DNA of 8,227 nucleotides from NCBI GenBank assembly GCA_023253905.1, contig JALREG010000108.1:1-8227 (forward strand), in the 5' to 3' direction. A program made the position numbers and the translations under genes. Shown here in pieces: positions 1 to 6,071 of the stretch. The notes under the pieces are model-generated. The model was not told the DNA's origin. It saw only the letters and a list, made by a program, of their open reading frames with translations, and made no database searches. Within the stretch, counting starts at the first letter, position 1. Every line of letters starts with the position of its first letter. This stretch comes from Burkholderiaceae bacterium (GTDB lineage Bacteria > Pseudomonadota > Gammaproteobacteria > Burkholderiales > Burkholderiaceae).

Positions 1-1002
1 GATGGCTGCCATGAGCACCCAGCGGTTGAGGCCCAAATCCACCAGCCACTGCGCCGCGCTCTGCGTGACATAGAGCAGAGACATCATGTAGGAGAAGACT
101 GCTGCAGCCGCGATGATCATCAGAATCATGGTCGACTCGCGAACCGTCTCCCGGAAGATCTTCCACTGGTCCTGTCGCGTACGGGCCTTGTAGATCACCA
201 CCACCAGGGCCAAGGCCAGGGCAGCAGAGATCGCCGCCACCTCGGACGGCGTGGCGATACCGCCATACATGGCGTAGGCGATCATGATGACGATGAAGAT
301 GAACGGCGAGACGCGGCCCAGACCATCCATCTTCTCGGCAAAGGTGTAGCGAATGGACTCGACCTCTCGATTGGCCAGAGCATGCTGGGCATGAAGCTTT
401 CTCTCAGCAATCAGACTGACCAGCCAGGCATAGGCTGCAAACATCACTACCAACAAAATGCCCGGTATCACGCCTGCCAAAAACAAGCGGCCAATCGAGG
501 TCTCGGTTGAGATGCCATAGAGAATCATGGTGATCGATGGCGGAATCAGAATGCCCAGCGTGCCGCCCGAGGCGATAGCGCCGCAGGCGAGCGCATCGCT
601 GTAGCCGAACTGCCGCATGGAGGGATAAGCCACCCGCGCCATGGTGGCCGCGGTGGCAATCGAGGAGCCGCAAATCGAACCAAAACCCGCGCAGGCGACG
701 ATCGTGGACATGGCAAGCCCACCCCGCCAGTGGCCGATGAAGGCATACGCCGCCCGGAAAAGCTCCTGCGACAACCCCGCCCGGCTCACGAAATTACCCA
801 TGAGGATGAAGAGCGGCACCACCGACAACGTGTAGGAAAACCCGGTCTCGTACATGAGCGTTCCCGCCGAGGCGAGCGCCGGATTCCAGCCGCGAACGAT
901 CGCAAGGCCAAAGAACCCGACCAGTCCCATGGCGAACGCGATCGGTAGCCCCGCGAGCGCGAGCAGCATCATCGCCCCCAACCCGAGGAGCGCTTCTGTC
1001 AC
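1..1002 (-). CDS. dctM: TRAP transporter large permease DctM (C-terminus off window)
   Basis: This gene encodes the large membrane subunit of a tripartite ATP-independent periplasmic (TRAP) transporter, the sodium-coupled translocation channel in the inner membrane. The first 334 codons are open with no stop, and the frame runs off the left edge. The family is usually about 425-435 residues, so roughly the last 90-100 are missing. Family motifs are clear: GFGSICGSSIATAATM at residues 106-121, GTLGILIPPS at 147-156, and GGIATPSEVAA near 247-257. Hydrophobic segments alternate throughout (about 5-37, 57-73, 96-122, 136-163, 173-198, 232-271, 291-316). The GTG start is chosen because GGAGG lies 6 nt upstream (1009-1013) and because it makes a 4-bp GTGA overlap with the stop of dctQ, the usual translational coupling in this operon type. 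The substrate is unknown; an organic acid is likely from the family. Confidence 0.93.
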   Translation of the reverse strand, partial: MTEALLGLGAMMLLALAGLPIAFAMGLVGFFGLAIVRGWNPALASAGTLMYETGFSYTLSVVPLFILMGNFVSRAGLSQELFRAAYAFIGHWRGGLAMSTIVACAGFGSICGSSIATAATMARVAYPSMRQFGYSDALACGAIASGGTLGILIPPSITMILYGISTETSIGRLFLAGVIPGILLVVMFAAYAWLVSLIAERKLHAQHALANREVESIRYTFAEKMDGLGRVSPFIFIVIMIAYAMYGGIATPSEVAAISAALALALVVVIYKARTRQDQWKIFRETVRESTMILMIIAAAAVFSYMMSLLYVTQSAAQWLVDLGLNRWVLMAAI

Positions 1003-1586
1003 AGCACACCTCCACCGTCTTCATTGGCGGTCTGGGATCTGGCCTCGGGCGAACGAAGCGCCTGCCAGGCCAGCACCATATGGATGAGGGCAGTAAAGAG
1101 CGTGAGCAACGCCATCAGTTGTACGACCGGAGCAATCGGAAGCTTGAGGGTCTGCGTGACGTCGCCCGCCGCAGCGAAACGCGACCCTTTGAGCCATAAC
1201 AGCCAGGCCATGCCGACCAGTGCGGCGGCGCAGCCCATTTGCACCGCCAGTGCGCTCACGCGACGAAGAAATGGCGGCGCGAGCCTCACCACGGTATCGA
1301 TCGCGATGTGTTCGCCTTTCCGGGAGACCATCGGCAGCCCCGCGAAGATCAGCACCGCCATCATGGCTTCGCTCACCTCGAAACTGCCGCGGATCGGCGC
1401 ATTGAACACATAGCGCAGCACCACATCCACAAAGGTGAGTACCATCATCGAAAACAGCAGGGCCGCAGCGAGCATCTCAAGCGCCCGCTCGGGCCGCAGC
1501 CGCGCAGCCCACCCCGAAGTGCGCACCGGGTTCTCCGGTGGGATCTGCCGATTCGAGCCGTCGCTGGTCGCTTCCGGTTGATTCAC
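999..1586 (-). CDS. dctQ: TRAP transporter small permease DctQ
   Basis: This is the small membrane subunit of the TRAP transporter, which pairs with DctM. The 195-residue protein has four hydrophobic segments (about 35-61, 73-88, 108-133, 151-176). It carries the family signature in order: TFVDVVLRYVFNAPIRGSFE at 51-70, the FAGLPMVSRKGEHIAIDT block at 81-98, and a Pro-containing KLPIAPVVQLMAL before the last helix. A hydrophilic tail of about 30 residues, rich in Pro and Asn, precedes the first helix, longer than in many family members. The frame could open 45 bp earlier at another GTG (1631), but GTG 1586 has GGGAG 8 nt upstream (1595-1599) while the earlier codon has no good Shine-Dalgarno. 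The stop overlaps the dctM start by 4 bp. The gene is divergent from the dehydratase gene. Confidence 0.9.
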   Translation of the reverse strand: MNQPEATSDGSNRQIPPENPVRTSGWAARLRPERALEMLAAALLFSMMVLTFVDVVLRYVFNAPIRGSFEVSEAMMAVLIFAGLPMVSRKGEHIAIDTVVRLAPPFLRRVSALAVQMGCAAALVGMAWLLWLKGSRFAAAGDVTQTLKLPIAPVVQLMALLTLFTALIHMVLAWQALRSPEARSQTANEDGGGVL

Positions 1587-1594
1587 GCACGAGT

Positions 1595-1599
1595 CTCCC
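1595..1599 (-). promoter_or_regulatory. Ribosome-binding site deciding the dctQ start
   Basis: GGGAG on the minus strand lies 8 nt ahead of the GTG at 1586. It favours that codon over the upstream in-frame GTG at 1631, whose leader has no comparable purine-rich match. Confidence 0.6.
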
Positions 1600-1697
1600 A
1601 AAGTTCGTGTCGAGGATGAGGCCGAGCGCACCGGAGGGCGACTGCGTCTCGAGCGCGATCGGCTACTCTATCAAGCTTTCGACCCAAGCCACTTACC

Positions 1698-1702
1698 CGG
1701 AG
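1698..1702 (+). promoter_or_regulatory. Ribosome-binding site deciding the dehydratase start
   Basis: CGGAG is located 6 nt before ATG 1709. It supports starting the protein at MSDAAPEQ rather than 171 bp upstream, where the open frame begins inside dctQ. Confidence 0.65.
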
Positions 1703-1708
1703 TCCGGC

Positions 1709-3418
1709 ATGTCCGACGCTGCACCCGAGCAACGCCTGCGCTCGCGCATCACCGTTGAGGGGCCCGATCGCGTGGCCCACCGCACCTTCCTGCGCGCCAT
1801 GGGCCTGGATGACGAGGCCATCGCCAAGCCCTTCGTGGGCGTGATGAGTACCCACGGCGAAAACACGCCCTGCTCGCTATCGCTTCGCCCACAGGCAGAA
1901 GCGGCCAAGACCGGCGTCGCGATGGCCGGCGGCACGCCGTTTGAGTTCACCTCGATTTCCGTCTCGGATGGCATCTCCATGGCGCATCAGGGCATGCGGA
2001 TGAGCCTCGCCTCCAGAGAGCTGATCGCCGATTCCATCGAGCTCGTGGTGCGCGGTCATGCTTATGACGCGCTGGTGGGCTTTGCCGGCTGCGACAAGAC
2101 CCTGCCCGCCATCATGATGGCCATGGTGCGGCTCAACGTGCCCTCGGTCTTTGTGTACGGAGGCGCCATGCTGCCGGGCCGGCACCAGGGCAAAACAGTG
2201 AGCACGGTGGATGCGTACGAGCGCGTGGGCGCGCTGCACGCCGGCACGGTGTCGCTTGCGGAGCTCGATGCACTGGAGCGCGACTGCTCGCCCACCTTGG
2301 GCTCGTGCCCGGGTCAGTTCACCGCCAACACCATGGCCATGGTCTCTGAGGTGCTCGGTCTGGCCCCGCTCGGGTCGGCGATGTTGCCTGCGGTGTATTC
2401 AGAACGTATTGCGCTCGCCCGGCGTGCCGGCCAGACGGTGATGCGCCTGCTGAAAGCGAACGGGCCGCTGCCGCGCGAGCTGGTCACGCGAAAAAGTCTG
2501 GAGAACGCGGCCGCAGCGGTGGCCGCCACGGGCGGGTCCACCAACGCGGGACTGCACTTGCCGGCGATCGCGCACGAGGCAGGCATCCGCTTCACGCTCG
2601 ATGATGTAGCCGACGTCTTTCAACGCACGCCGCTGATCGCTGATATGCAGCCTGGCGGCCGATTCCTCGCCCGCGATCTGCACGAGGTGGGGGGCGTGCG
2701 GGTGGTGCTGCGTGAACTGCTTCGCGGCGGCTGGCTGCACGGCGATTGCCCCTCGATCGAGGGCCGGACGCTTGCCGAACTCTGTGAAGACGCGCCTGAG
2801 GCTGACGGTAGCGTGGTCCGCCCGGCAAGCGCGCCTCTCCATCCCACTGGCGGCGTCGTGGTGCTCAAGGGTAATCTCTGCCCGGACGGCGCGCTCATCA
2901 AGATCGCTGGCTTGAAGCGGCTCAGGTTCGAAGGCCGGGCGCGGGTCTTTGAGAATGAGGAAGCGTGTACCGCAGCCGTACGCGAACGTCGCTACCAGGC
3001 GGGCGATGTACTCGTGATCCGAAACGAGGGCCCGCGCGGCGGCCCCGGCATGCGCGAAATGCTGGGCACGACCGCGTTGATCTACGGACAGGGTATGGGC
3101 GAATCCGTGGCGCTTCTCACCGACGGCCGCTTCTCAGGCGCAACACGAGGGCTCTGCATTGGCTACGCCAGTCCTGAGGCCGCACGTGGGGGTCCGATTG
3201 CGCTACTTGTCGATGGCGATCCCATCCTGATCGACTGCGAGGCACGGCGCCTTGACGTGCTGATCAGCGAGGAAGAGCTCACCCGCCGGCGCGCAGCCTG
3301 GACACCCGCGCGCCCGGTCCGGCTGGCGGGCGCGCTCGAAAAATATGCGGCCCTCGTCGGCCCCGCCCATCTCGGCGCCGTCACGCACAGTGGCAATCTG
3401 GACTGGCCGCACGAATGA
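1709..3418 (+). CDS. IlvD/Edd-family dehydratase (dihydroxy-acid dehydratase-like)
   Basis: This 569-residue Fe-S dehydratase belongs to the IlvD/Edd family, which removes water from 2,3-dihydroxy or sugar acids to give 2-oxo-3-deoxy acids in the cytoplasm. The three cluster cysteines expected for the [2Fe-2S] type are visible: C55 in ENTPC, C128 in AGCDK and C200 in GSCPGQFTANTM. Metal ligands are present: D87 (ISVSDGISM), D129 and the carbamylatable K130, and E450 in GPGMREM. The catalytic serine is S476 in DGRFSG. The usual His of the GHxxPEA motif is Tyr here (Y486, IGYASPEA), verified in the codons. Length suits DHAD (about 555-615). Context argues for catabolism rather than branched-chain amino acid synthesis: the gene is 4-bp-coupled (ATGA) to a reductase gene and lies inside a TRAP locus. 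The substrate could be a dihydroxy acid or an aldonate; the sequence does not decide. Confidence 0.9.
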   Translation: MSDAAPEQRLRSRITVEGPDRVAHRTFLRAMGLDDEAIAKPFVGVMSTHGENTPCSLSLRPQAEAAKTGVAMAGGTPFEFTSISVSDGISMAHQGMRMSLASRELIADSIELVVRGHAYDALVGFAGCDKTLPAIMMAMVRLNVPSVFVYGGAMLPGRHQGKTVSTVDAYERVGALHAGTVSLAELDALERDCSPTLGSCPGQFTANTMAMVSEVLGLAPLGSAMLPAVYSERIALARRAGQTVMRLLKANGPLPRELVTRKSLENAAAAVAATGGSTNAGLHLPAIAHEAGIRFTLDDVADVFQRTPLIADMQPGGRFLARDLHEVGGVRVVLRELLRGGWLHGDCPSIEGRTLAELCEDAPEADGSVVRPASAPLHPTGGVVVLKGNLCPDGALIKIAGLKRLRFEGRARVFENEEACTAAVRERRYQAGDVLVIRNEGPRGGPGMREMLGTTALIYGQGMGESVALLTDGRFSGATRGLCIGYASPEAARGGPIALLVDGDPILIDCEARRLDVLISEEELTRRRAAWTPARPVRLAGALEKYAALVGPAHLGAVTHSGNLDWPHE

Positions 3419-4284
3419 CTGCGCTCGCCTTTCTCGGCACAGGCCTGATCGCCACCCCCATGATCCGTCGGCTGCTCGCGGCGGGGCATACGGTCCGAGT
3501 GTGGAACCGCACGCGCAGTCGCGCCTTGCCACTCCTTGCCGAGGGTGCGCTGTGGGCGGAACATCCTGCGGAGGCGGTCGAAGGCGCCGCAGCCGTGATC
3601 CTCTGCCTCACCGACGCGCAGGCGGTTGAAGCCGTGGTGTTTGGACCCAGCGGGGTAACCCAGGCGCACGCGTCGCCCCCCATTCTGGTCGATCACAGCA
3701 GCATCGACCCCCAGGCAACCGGGGCATTTTTTTCACGTCTGAAGGACGCCACGGGTGGGGTCTGGATCGATGCCCCGGTATCGGGCGGCGTTGCAGGCGC
3801 CGCGCGCGGTGAACTCGCAATCATGTGCGGCGGGCCGATCGATGCAATCGAGCAGATCCGACCTGTGTTGGCCGCTTATTCGGCGCAGGTCACGCGAATG
3901 GGCGACAGCGGAGCGGGCCAAGCCACCAAGCTCTGCAACCAGGTGATCGTCGCGGCGAGCATTGTGGCCGTCAACGAAGCCGTGCGGCTCGCACGGGCAA
4001 GCGGCGTTGACGCGGCGCGACTTCCCGAGGCGCTTGCCGGCGGCTGGGCAGACTCGAAACCCCTGCAGGTGTTTGCACCGCGAATGCTCGCCGATGAAGT
4101 TGAGCCCATCGGCGCCTCCGACACCATGCTGAAAGATCTGGATACGGCACTTGCCGCCGCCCGCGCGGCCGGCGTTCCGATGCCAGTCGCCAGCGCGGTC
4201 ACCGAGTTGTTCCGGCAACTGCAGGCCTGTGGCCTGGGCGCGGCCGACCCCTCCAGGATCGTGACGCTCTACGAGCGTCGTTGA
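3415..4284 (+). CDS. 3-hydroxyisobutyrate dehydrogenase-family NAD(P)-dependent reductase
   Basis: This 289-residue beta-hydroxyacid dehydrogenase belongs to the family of 3-hydroxyisobutyrate dehydrogenase, tartronate-semialdehyde reductase and related enzymes. It interconverts a hydroxy acid and a semialdehyde in the cytoplasm. Visible parts are the N-terminal Rossmann loop FLGTGLIATPM (6-16), DHSSIDP (93-99, the usual D-x-S-T position), the substrate loop DAPVSGGVAGAARGEL (119-134), catalytic K172 with N175 in GQATKLCNQ, and a C-terminal helical domain with MLKDLD at 238-243. The dinucleotide loop reads GxGxxA instead of GxGxxG, and strand 2 is followed by N31-R32-T33 with no acidic residue; both point to NADP(H), by family inference. 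The start overlaps the dehydratase stop (ATGA) and lacks a strong Shine-Dalgarno, so translation is probably coupled. The exact substrate is not determinable from sequence. Confidence 0.9.
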   Translation: MTALAFLGTGLIATPMIRRLLAAGHTVRVWNRTRSRALPLLAEGALWAEHPAEAVEGAAAVILCLTDAQAVEAVVFGPSGVTQAHASPPILVDHSSIDPQATGAFFSRLKDATGGVWIDAPVSGGVAGAARGELAIMCGGPIDAIEQIRPVLAAYSAQVTRMGDSGAGQATKLCNQVIVAASIVAVNEAVRLARASGVDAARLPEALAGGWADSKPLQVFAPRMLADEVEPIGASDTMLKDLDTALAAARAAGVPMPVASAVTELFRQLQACGLGAADPSRIVTLYERR

Positions 4285-4318
4285 ACCCCGCCCAGTAGAC
4301 CGCGCGCGGCAGACTACT
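4285..4318. other. Short convergent junction with GC palindrome
   Basis: Only 29 bp lie between the reductase stop and the dctP stop. They contain a perfect 10-bp palindrome CCGCGCGCGG (4300-4309) flanked by AGTAG (4294-4298) and CTACT (4314-4318), which can pair with two internal mismatches; the right arm overlaps the dctP stop codon. It could act as a weak bidirectional terminator, but no T-run follows on either strand, so efficient intrinsic termination is not supported. Confidence 0.35.
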
Positions 4319-5339
4319 GCCCCGCGGCCACTTTCTTCAGTTCGGCGCGATACTCAGTGACGATGGCCGCGCCATTCATGCCTTTCTCGTTGACCGCCTT
4401 GACCCACTCCTGCTCGAAACGGGCCGTGCGATCGGCCACCGCTTTCACCAGCGCGGCATCGGCCGCAATGATCTGGCCACCTGCCGCCTTGAAGGCATCA
4501 AAGCCCCCGCTGGCATTCTTGTCCCAGGCCTTACCAACCGCGCGTGCCATGGCTTCGCCCGAAATACGGTTGATCGCATCCTGATCGGCTTTGGAGATTT
4601 TTTTCCAGGCCGCTTCGTTCATGATGACTGCGTGGCTGTCGGAGTACAGGCCGCCAGGAAAAGCGGTTGCGAATTTCACGAGCTTATCGAGCTTGAAGGA
4701 GACGATGCTCTCGCCGGGGAACATTACGCCATCGACCACGCCGGTCGAGAGCAGCTCATAGGACTCGGGGGCGGGTTTGGACACCGCGATCGCACCGAGC
4801 GCGTTGGCCACATCAGCGGCGATTCCCCCACCCACCCGGATTTTCAGGCCGGCGAAATCTTCCACGGTGCGGATCGGCCGCTTGGCGTTCCAGAACACCC
4901 CGGCGCCGTGCGTGTAGATGGTGACCAGCTTTACGCCCTTGTGCTCATTGAGTTTGGCGAAGTGCTTGTCGTAGATGCGCCAGAGCGCAACCGACGCCAC
5001 CTCGGCGCTATCGCCTGCGAACGGCAGTACGCCGATCCTCGTCATGGGAAACCGCGCCGGCGTGTAGCTGTGTGAAATGAAGGCGATGTCGGCAAGGCCC
5101 TCGGCCACCGCATCGAGGTGGTTGACGGCATTCGCCGCGGCCTTCGGCAGCAAGCGCATCTTCACGCGGCCTTCGGTCACCTTCTCGACTTCCTGCATCC
5201 AGGGCATCATGCCGTCGCGAACCAGCATGTGCGAGGGCGGCACCCAGGCGGAAAAACTGAGTGTGACCGACTGGGCCGACACCGTAGTGTGGATGCCGGC
5301 GGCCGCCAGCAAGGCGATGCAAAGTGCGCGGAATTTCAC
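4314..5339 (-). CDS. dctP: TRAP transporter periplasmic substrate-binding protein DctP
   Basis: This is the soluble receptor of the TRAP transporter, exported to the periplasm, where it binds a carboxylate ligand and delivers it to DctQM. The 341-residue protein opens with a Sec signal peptide (MKFR, hydrophobic ALCIALLAAAG, probable cleavage after VSA at residue 22). The mature part shows DctP traits: FSAWVPPSHM (29-38), LADIAFISHSYTPARFP (82-98), and GLKIRVGGG (164-172), where R168 sits at the position of the conserved Arg that clamps the ligand carboxylate. These are followed by SYELLSTGVVDGVMFPGES (193-211) and HAVIMNEAAWKKI (236-248). The GTG start has GGAGG 6 nt upstream (5346-5350). 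The gene lies on the same strand as dctQM but is separated from them by the opposite-strand dehydratase-reductase pair, which is unusual. The ligand is unknown. Confidence 0.93.
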   Translation of the reverse strand: MKFRALCIALLAAAGIHTTVSAQSVTLSFSAWVPPSHMLVRDGMMPWMQEVEKVTEGRVKMRLLPKAAANAVNHLDAVAEGLADIAFISHSYTPARFPMTRIGVLPFAGDSAEVASVALWRIYDKHFAKLNEHKGVKLVTIYTHGAGVFWNAKRPIRTVEDFAGLKIRVGGGIAADVANALGAIAVSKPAPESYELLSTGVVDGVMFPGESIVSFKLDKLVKFATAFPGGLYSDSHAVIMNEAAWKKISKADQDAINRISGEAMARAVGKAWDKNASGGFDAFKAAGGQIIAADAALVKAVADRTARFEQEWVKAVNEKGMNGAAIVTEYRAELKKVAAGQ

Positions 5340-5345
5340 AGGACC

Positions 5346-5350
5346 CCTCC
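5346..5350 (-). promoter_or_regulatory. Ribosome-binding site of dctP
   Basis: GGAGG lies 6 nt ahead of the GTG at 5339 and fixes this non-ATG start, which is also exactly where the signal peptide begins. Confidence 0.7.
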
Positions 5351-5482
5351 ATTGTTCGTATCAGATGCGGTGAGGGCAGCCCGGAGACGATGTGCAACCA
5401 GACTGCCCGATGAACGCGCGGCCGCGGCAGGCGCGACCGTAAATCCGAGCGTAGCACGCGTGCCGCAAGGCTGCACCGCCCG

Positions 5483-5496
5483 GGTTGGTGTCAACC
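5483..5496. promoter_or_regulatory. Candidate operator dyad GGTTG-GTGT-CAACC
   Basis: A perfect 5-bp inverted repeat with a 4-bp centre lies about 145-155 bp upstream of dctP. Its TTGGT...-like half-sites loosely resemble operators of FadR-type GntR regulators, which often control organic-acid catabolism. That family link is inference, as no regulator gene is in the window. Confidence 0.25.
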
Positions 5497-5587
5497 GCTG
5501 GCCGCACTGGTATCGCGTGCTGCTACCGGCCCTCGCCACGGTCGCGCCGCAGCACGGCTCCGGTTGATCATTCGGCGCTCGAGCCGG

Positions 5588-5620
5588 AGCGCCCATCCAT
5601 AGCGCCCACCCATAGCGCCT
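5588..5620. repeat. Tandem 13-bp repeat within an imperfect dyad
   Basis: AGCGCCCATCCAT (5588-5600) is followed directly by AGCGCCCACCCAT (5601-5613), differing in one base, and then by a partial third copy AGCGCC (5614-5619). The array is bracketed by CCGGAGCGC (5584-5592) and GCGCCTCCGG (5615-5624), which pair with a one-base bulge. It lies about 35-75 bp before the ATG at 5661. It could be an operator or a hairpin in the leader of that frame. Confidence 0.5.
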
Positions 5621-5650
5621 CCGGTAGACGCCGCCCAACGCCGAATCACC

Positions 5651-5656
5651 AGGAGG
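5651..5656 (+). promoter_or_regulatory. Consensus ribosome-binding site before ATG 5661
   Basis: AGGAGG, a full consensus Shine-Dalgarno, lies 4 nt from ATG 5661. It is the main reason for believing the downstream frame is or was a gene. Confidence 0.6.
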
Positions 5657-5660
5657 TCCC

Positions 5661-6071
5661 ATGCCGAGAGAGATCCCTTTCAGTCGCCTGCTCCCTATTG
5701 CCCTGGCCCTCACGCTGATCGGCCTGACTGCCCTCTGGGGCGGCTGGCTTGCAACCGGTTCGAGCGGCGCCGGGCAATGGCCGTTTGCGCTCAGCGCCGC
5801 GCTCTGGCCGCTACTGGCCTGGGCGGGGTGCTGCAGCCGCCGGCGCGCAGCGCACGCCGGGCCTGGAAGGAAAACCTGGCGCACCAGGCACGCAGTGCGA
5901 ACGCGATCCACACAATCGGCACCGCCGCTCAAGCAAGCGGCACCGCCCCCCGCGCAGGCTCGGAACCGGGCAATACTGACCTCGGCTTCGGTAGTCGCCA
6001 GCTCACCAGAGGCCGAGCGCAAGCCCACCAGCGAGCGTAGCCCCGAGTTCGCGGGCGCCTTCAAGCGCTGA
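5661..6071 (+). CDS. Hypothetical small membrane protein, possibly frameshifted
   Basis: I do not recognise this protein. The 136-residue frame starts behind a consensus AGGAGG. Residues 9-32 form a Leu/Ala-rich membrane helix, and residues 41-56 a second Trp-rich hydrophobic stretch (WPFALSAALWPLLAWAG). The pattern recalls the N-terminus of DUF2069 inner-membrane proteins, but the later helices of that family are absent. After about residue 56 the sequence turns into Arg/Pro/Ala-rich low-complexity text of doubtful reality. A -1 shift at the GGGG run 5825-5828 would instead give a different 70-residue tail, hydrophilic and not recognisable either, ending at 6040. Third-position bias past 5830 does not clearly favour any frame. 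The 3' end overlaps the flavodoxin gene on the other strand by 69 bp. This may be a real small gene, a frameshifted one or a remnant. Confidence 0.4.
   Translation: MPREIPFSRLLPIALALTLIGLTALWGGWLATGSSGAGQWPFALSAALWPLLAWAGCCSRRRAAHAGPGRKTWRTRHAVRTRSTQSAPPLKQAAPPPAQARNRAILTSASVVASSPEAERKPTSERSPEFAGAFKR

Larger units (their letters stand above)
1587..1708. promoter_or_regulatory. Divergent promoter region, dctQM versus dehydratase-reductase pair
   Basis: This 122-bp gap separates the dctQ start (minus) from the dehydratase start (plus), so it must hold the start signals for at least the plus-strand pair and probably also for dctQM, because dctP is separated from them by opposite-strand genes. 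I could not pick convincing -35/-10 hexamers. A short imperfect dyad is centred on CTCGAG at 1648-1653. No clear regulator-binding palindrome stands out. The role is inferred from gene orientation. Confidence 0.5.
5340..5660. promoter_or_regulatory. Gene-free control region upstream of dctP
   Basis: About 320 bp lie between the dctP start (minus) and the start of the small plus-strand frame at 5661. No recognisable protein is encoded here in any frame. It should carry the dctP promoter and, if the 5661 frame is real, a divergent one. It contains several short symmetrical elements: CGCGGCCGCG (5417-5426), GCACGCGTGC (5454-5463), GGTTG-GTGT-CAACC (5483-5496) and a tandem repeat at 5588-5620. 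I found no confident sigma-70 hexamers. Confidence 0.5.

Noticed and set aside
1024..1619. Plus-strand open frames antisense to dctQ
   Set aside because: They have no recognisable domains or ribosome-binding sites, and the minus strand carries a clear DctQ protein.
1538..1708. Earlier start for the dehydratase at 1538
   Set aside because: This would overlap the start of dctQ and add 57 residues with no family match; ATG 1709 has a good ribosome-binding site and matches the usual N-terminus.
1709..3418. Calling the dehydratase the biosynthetic ilvD of valine/isoleucine synthesis
   Set aside because: Sequence motifs fit the family, but coupling to a reductase within a TRAP locus and the variant GYASPEA motif make biosynthetic identity unproven, so no symbol is given.
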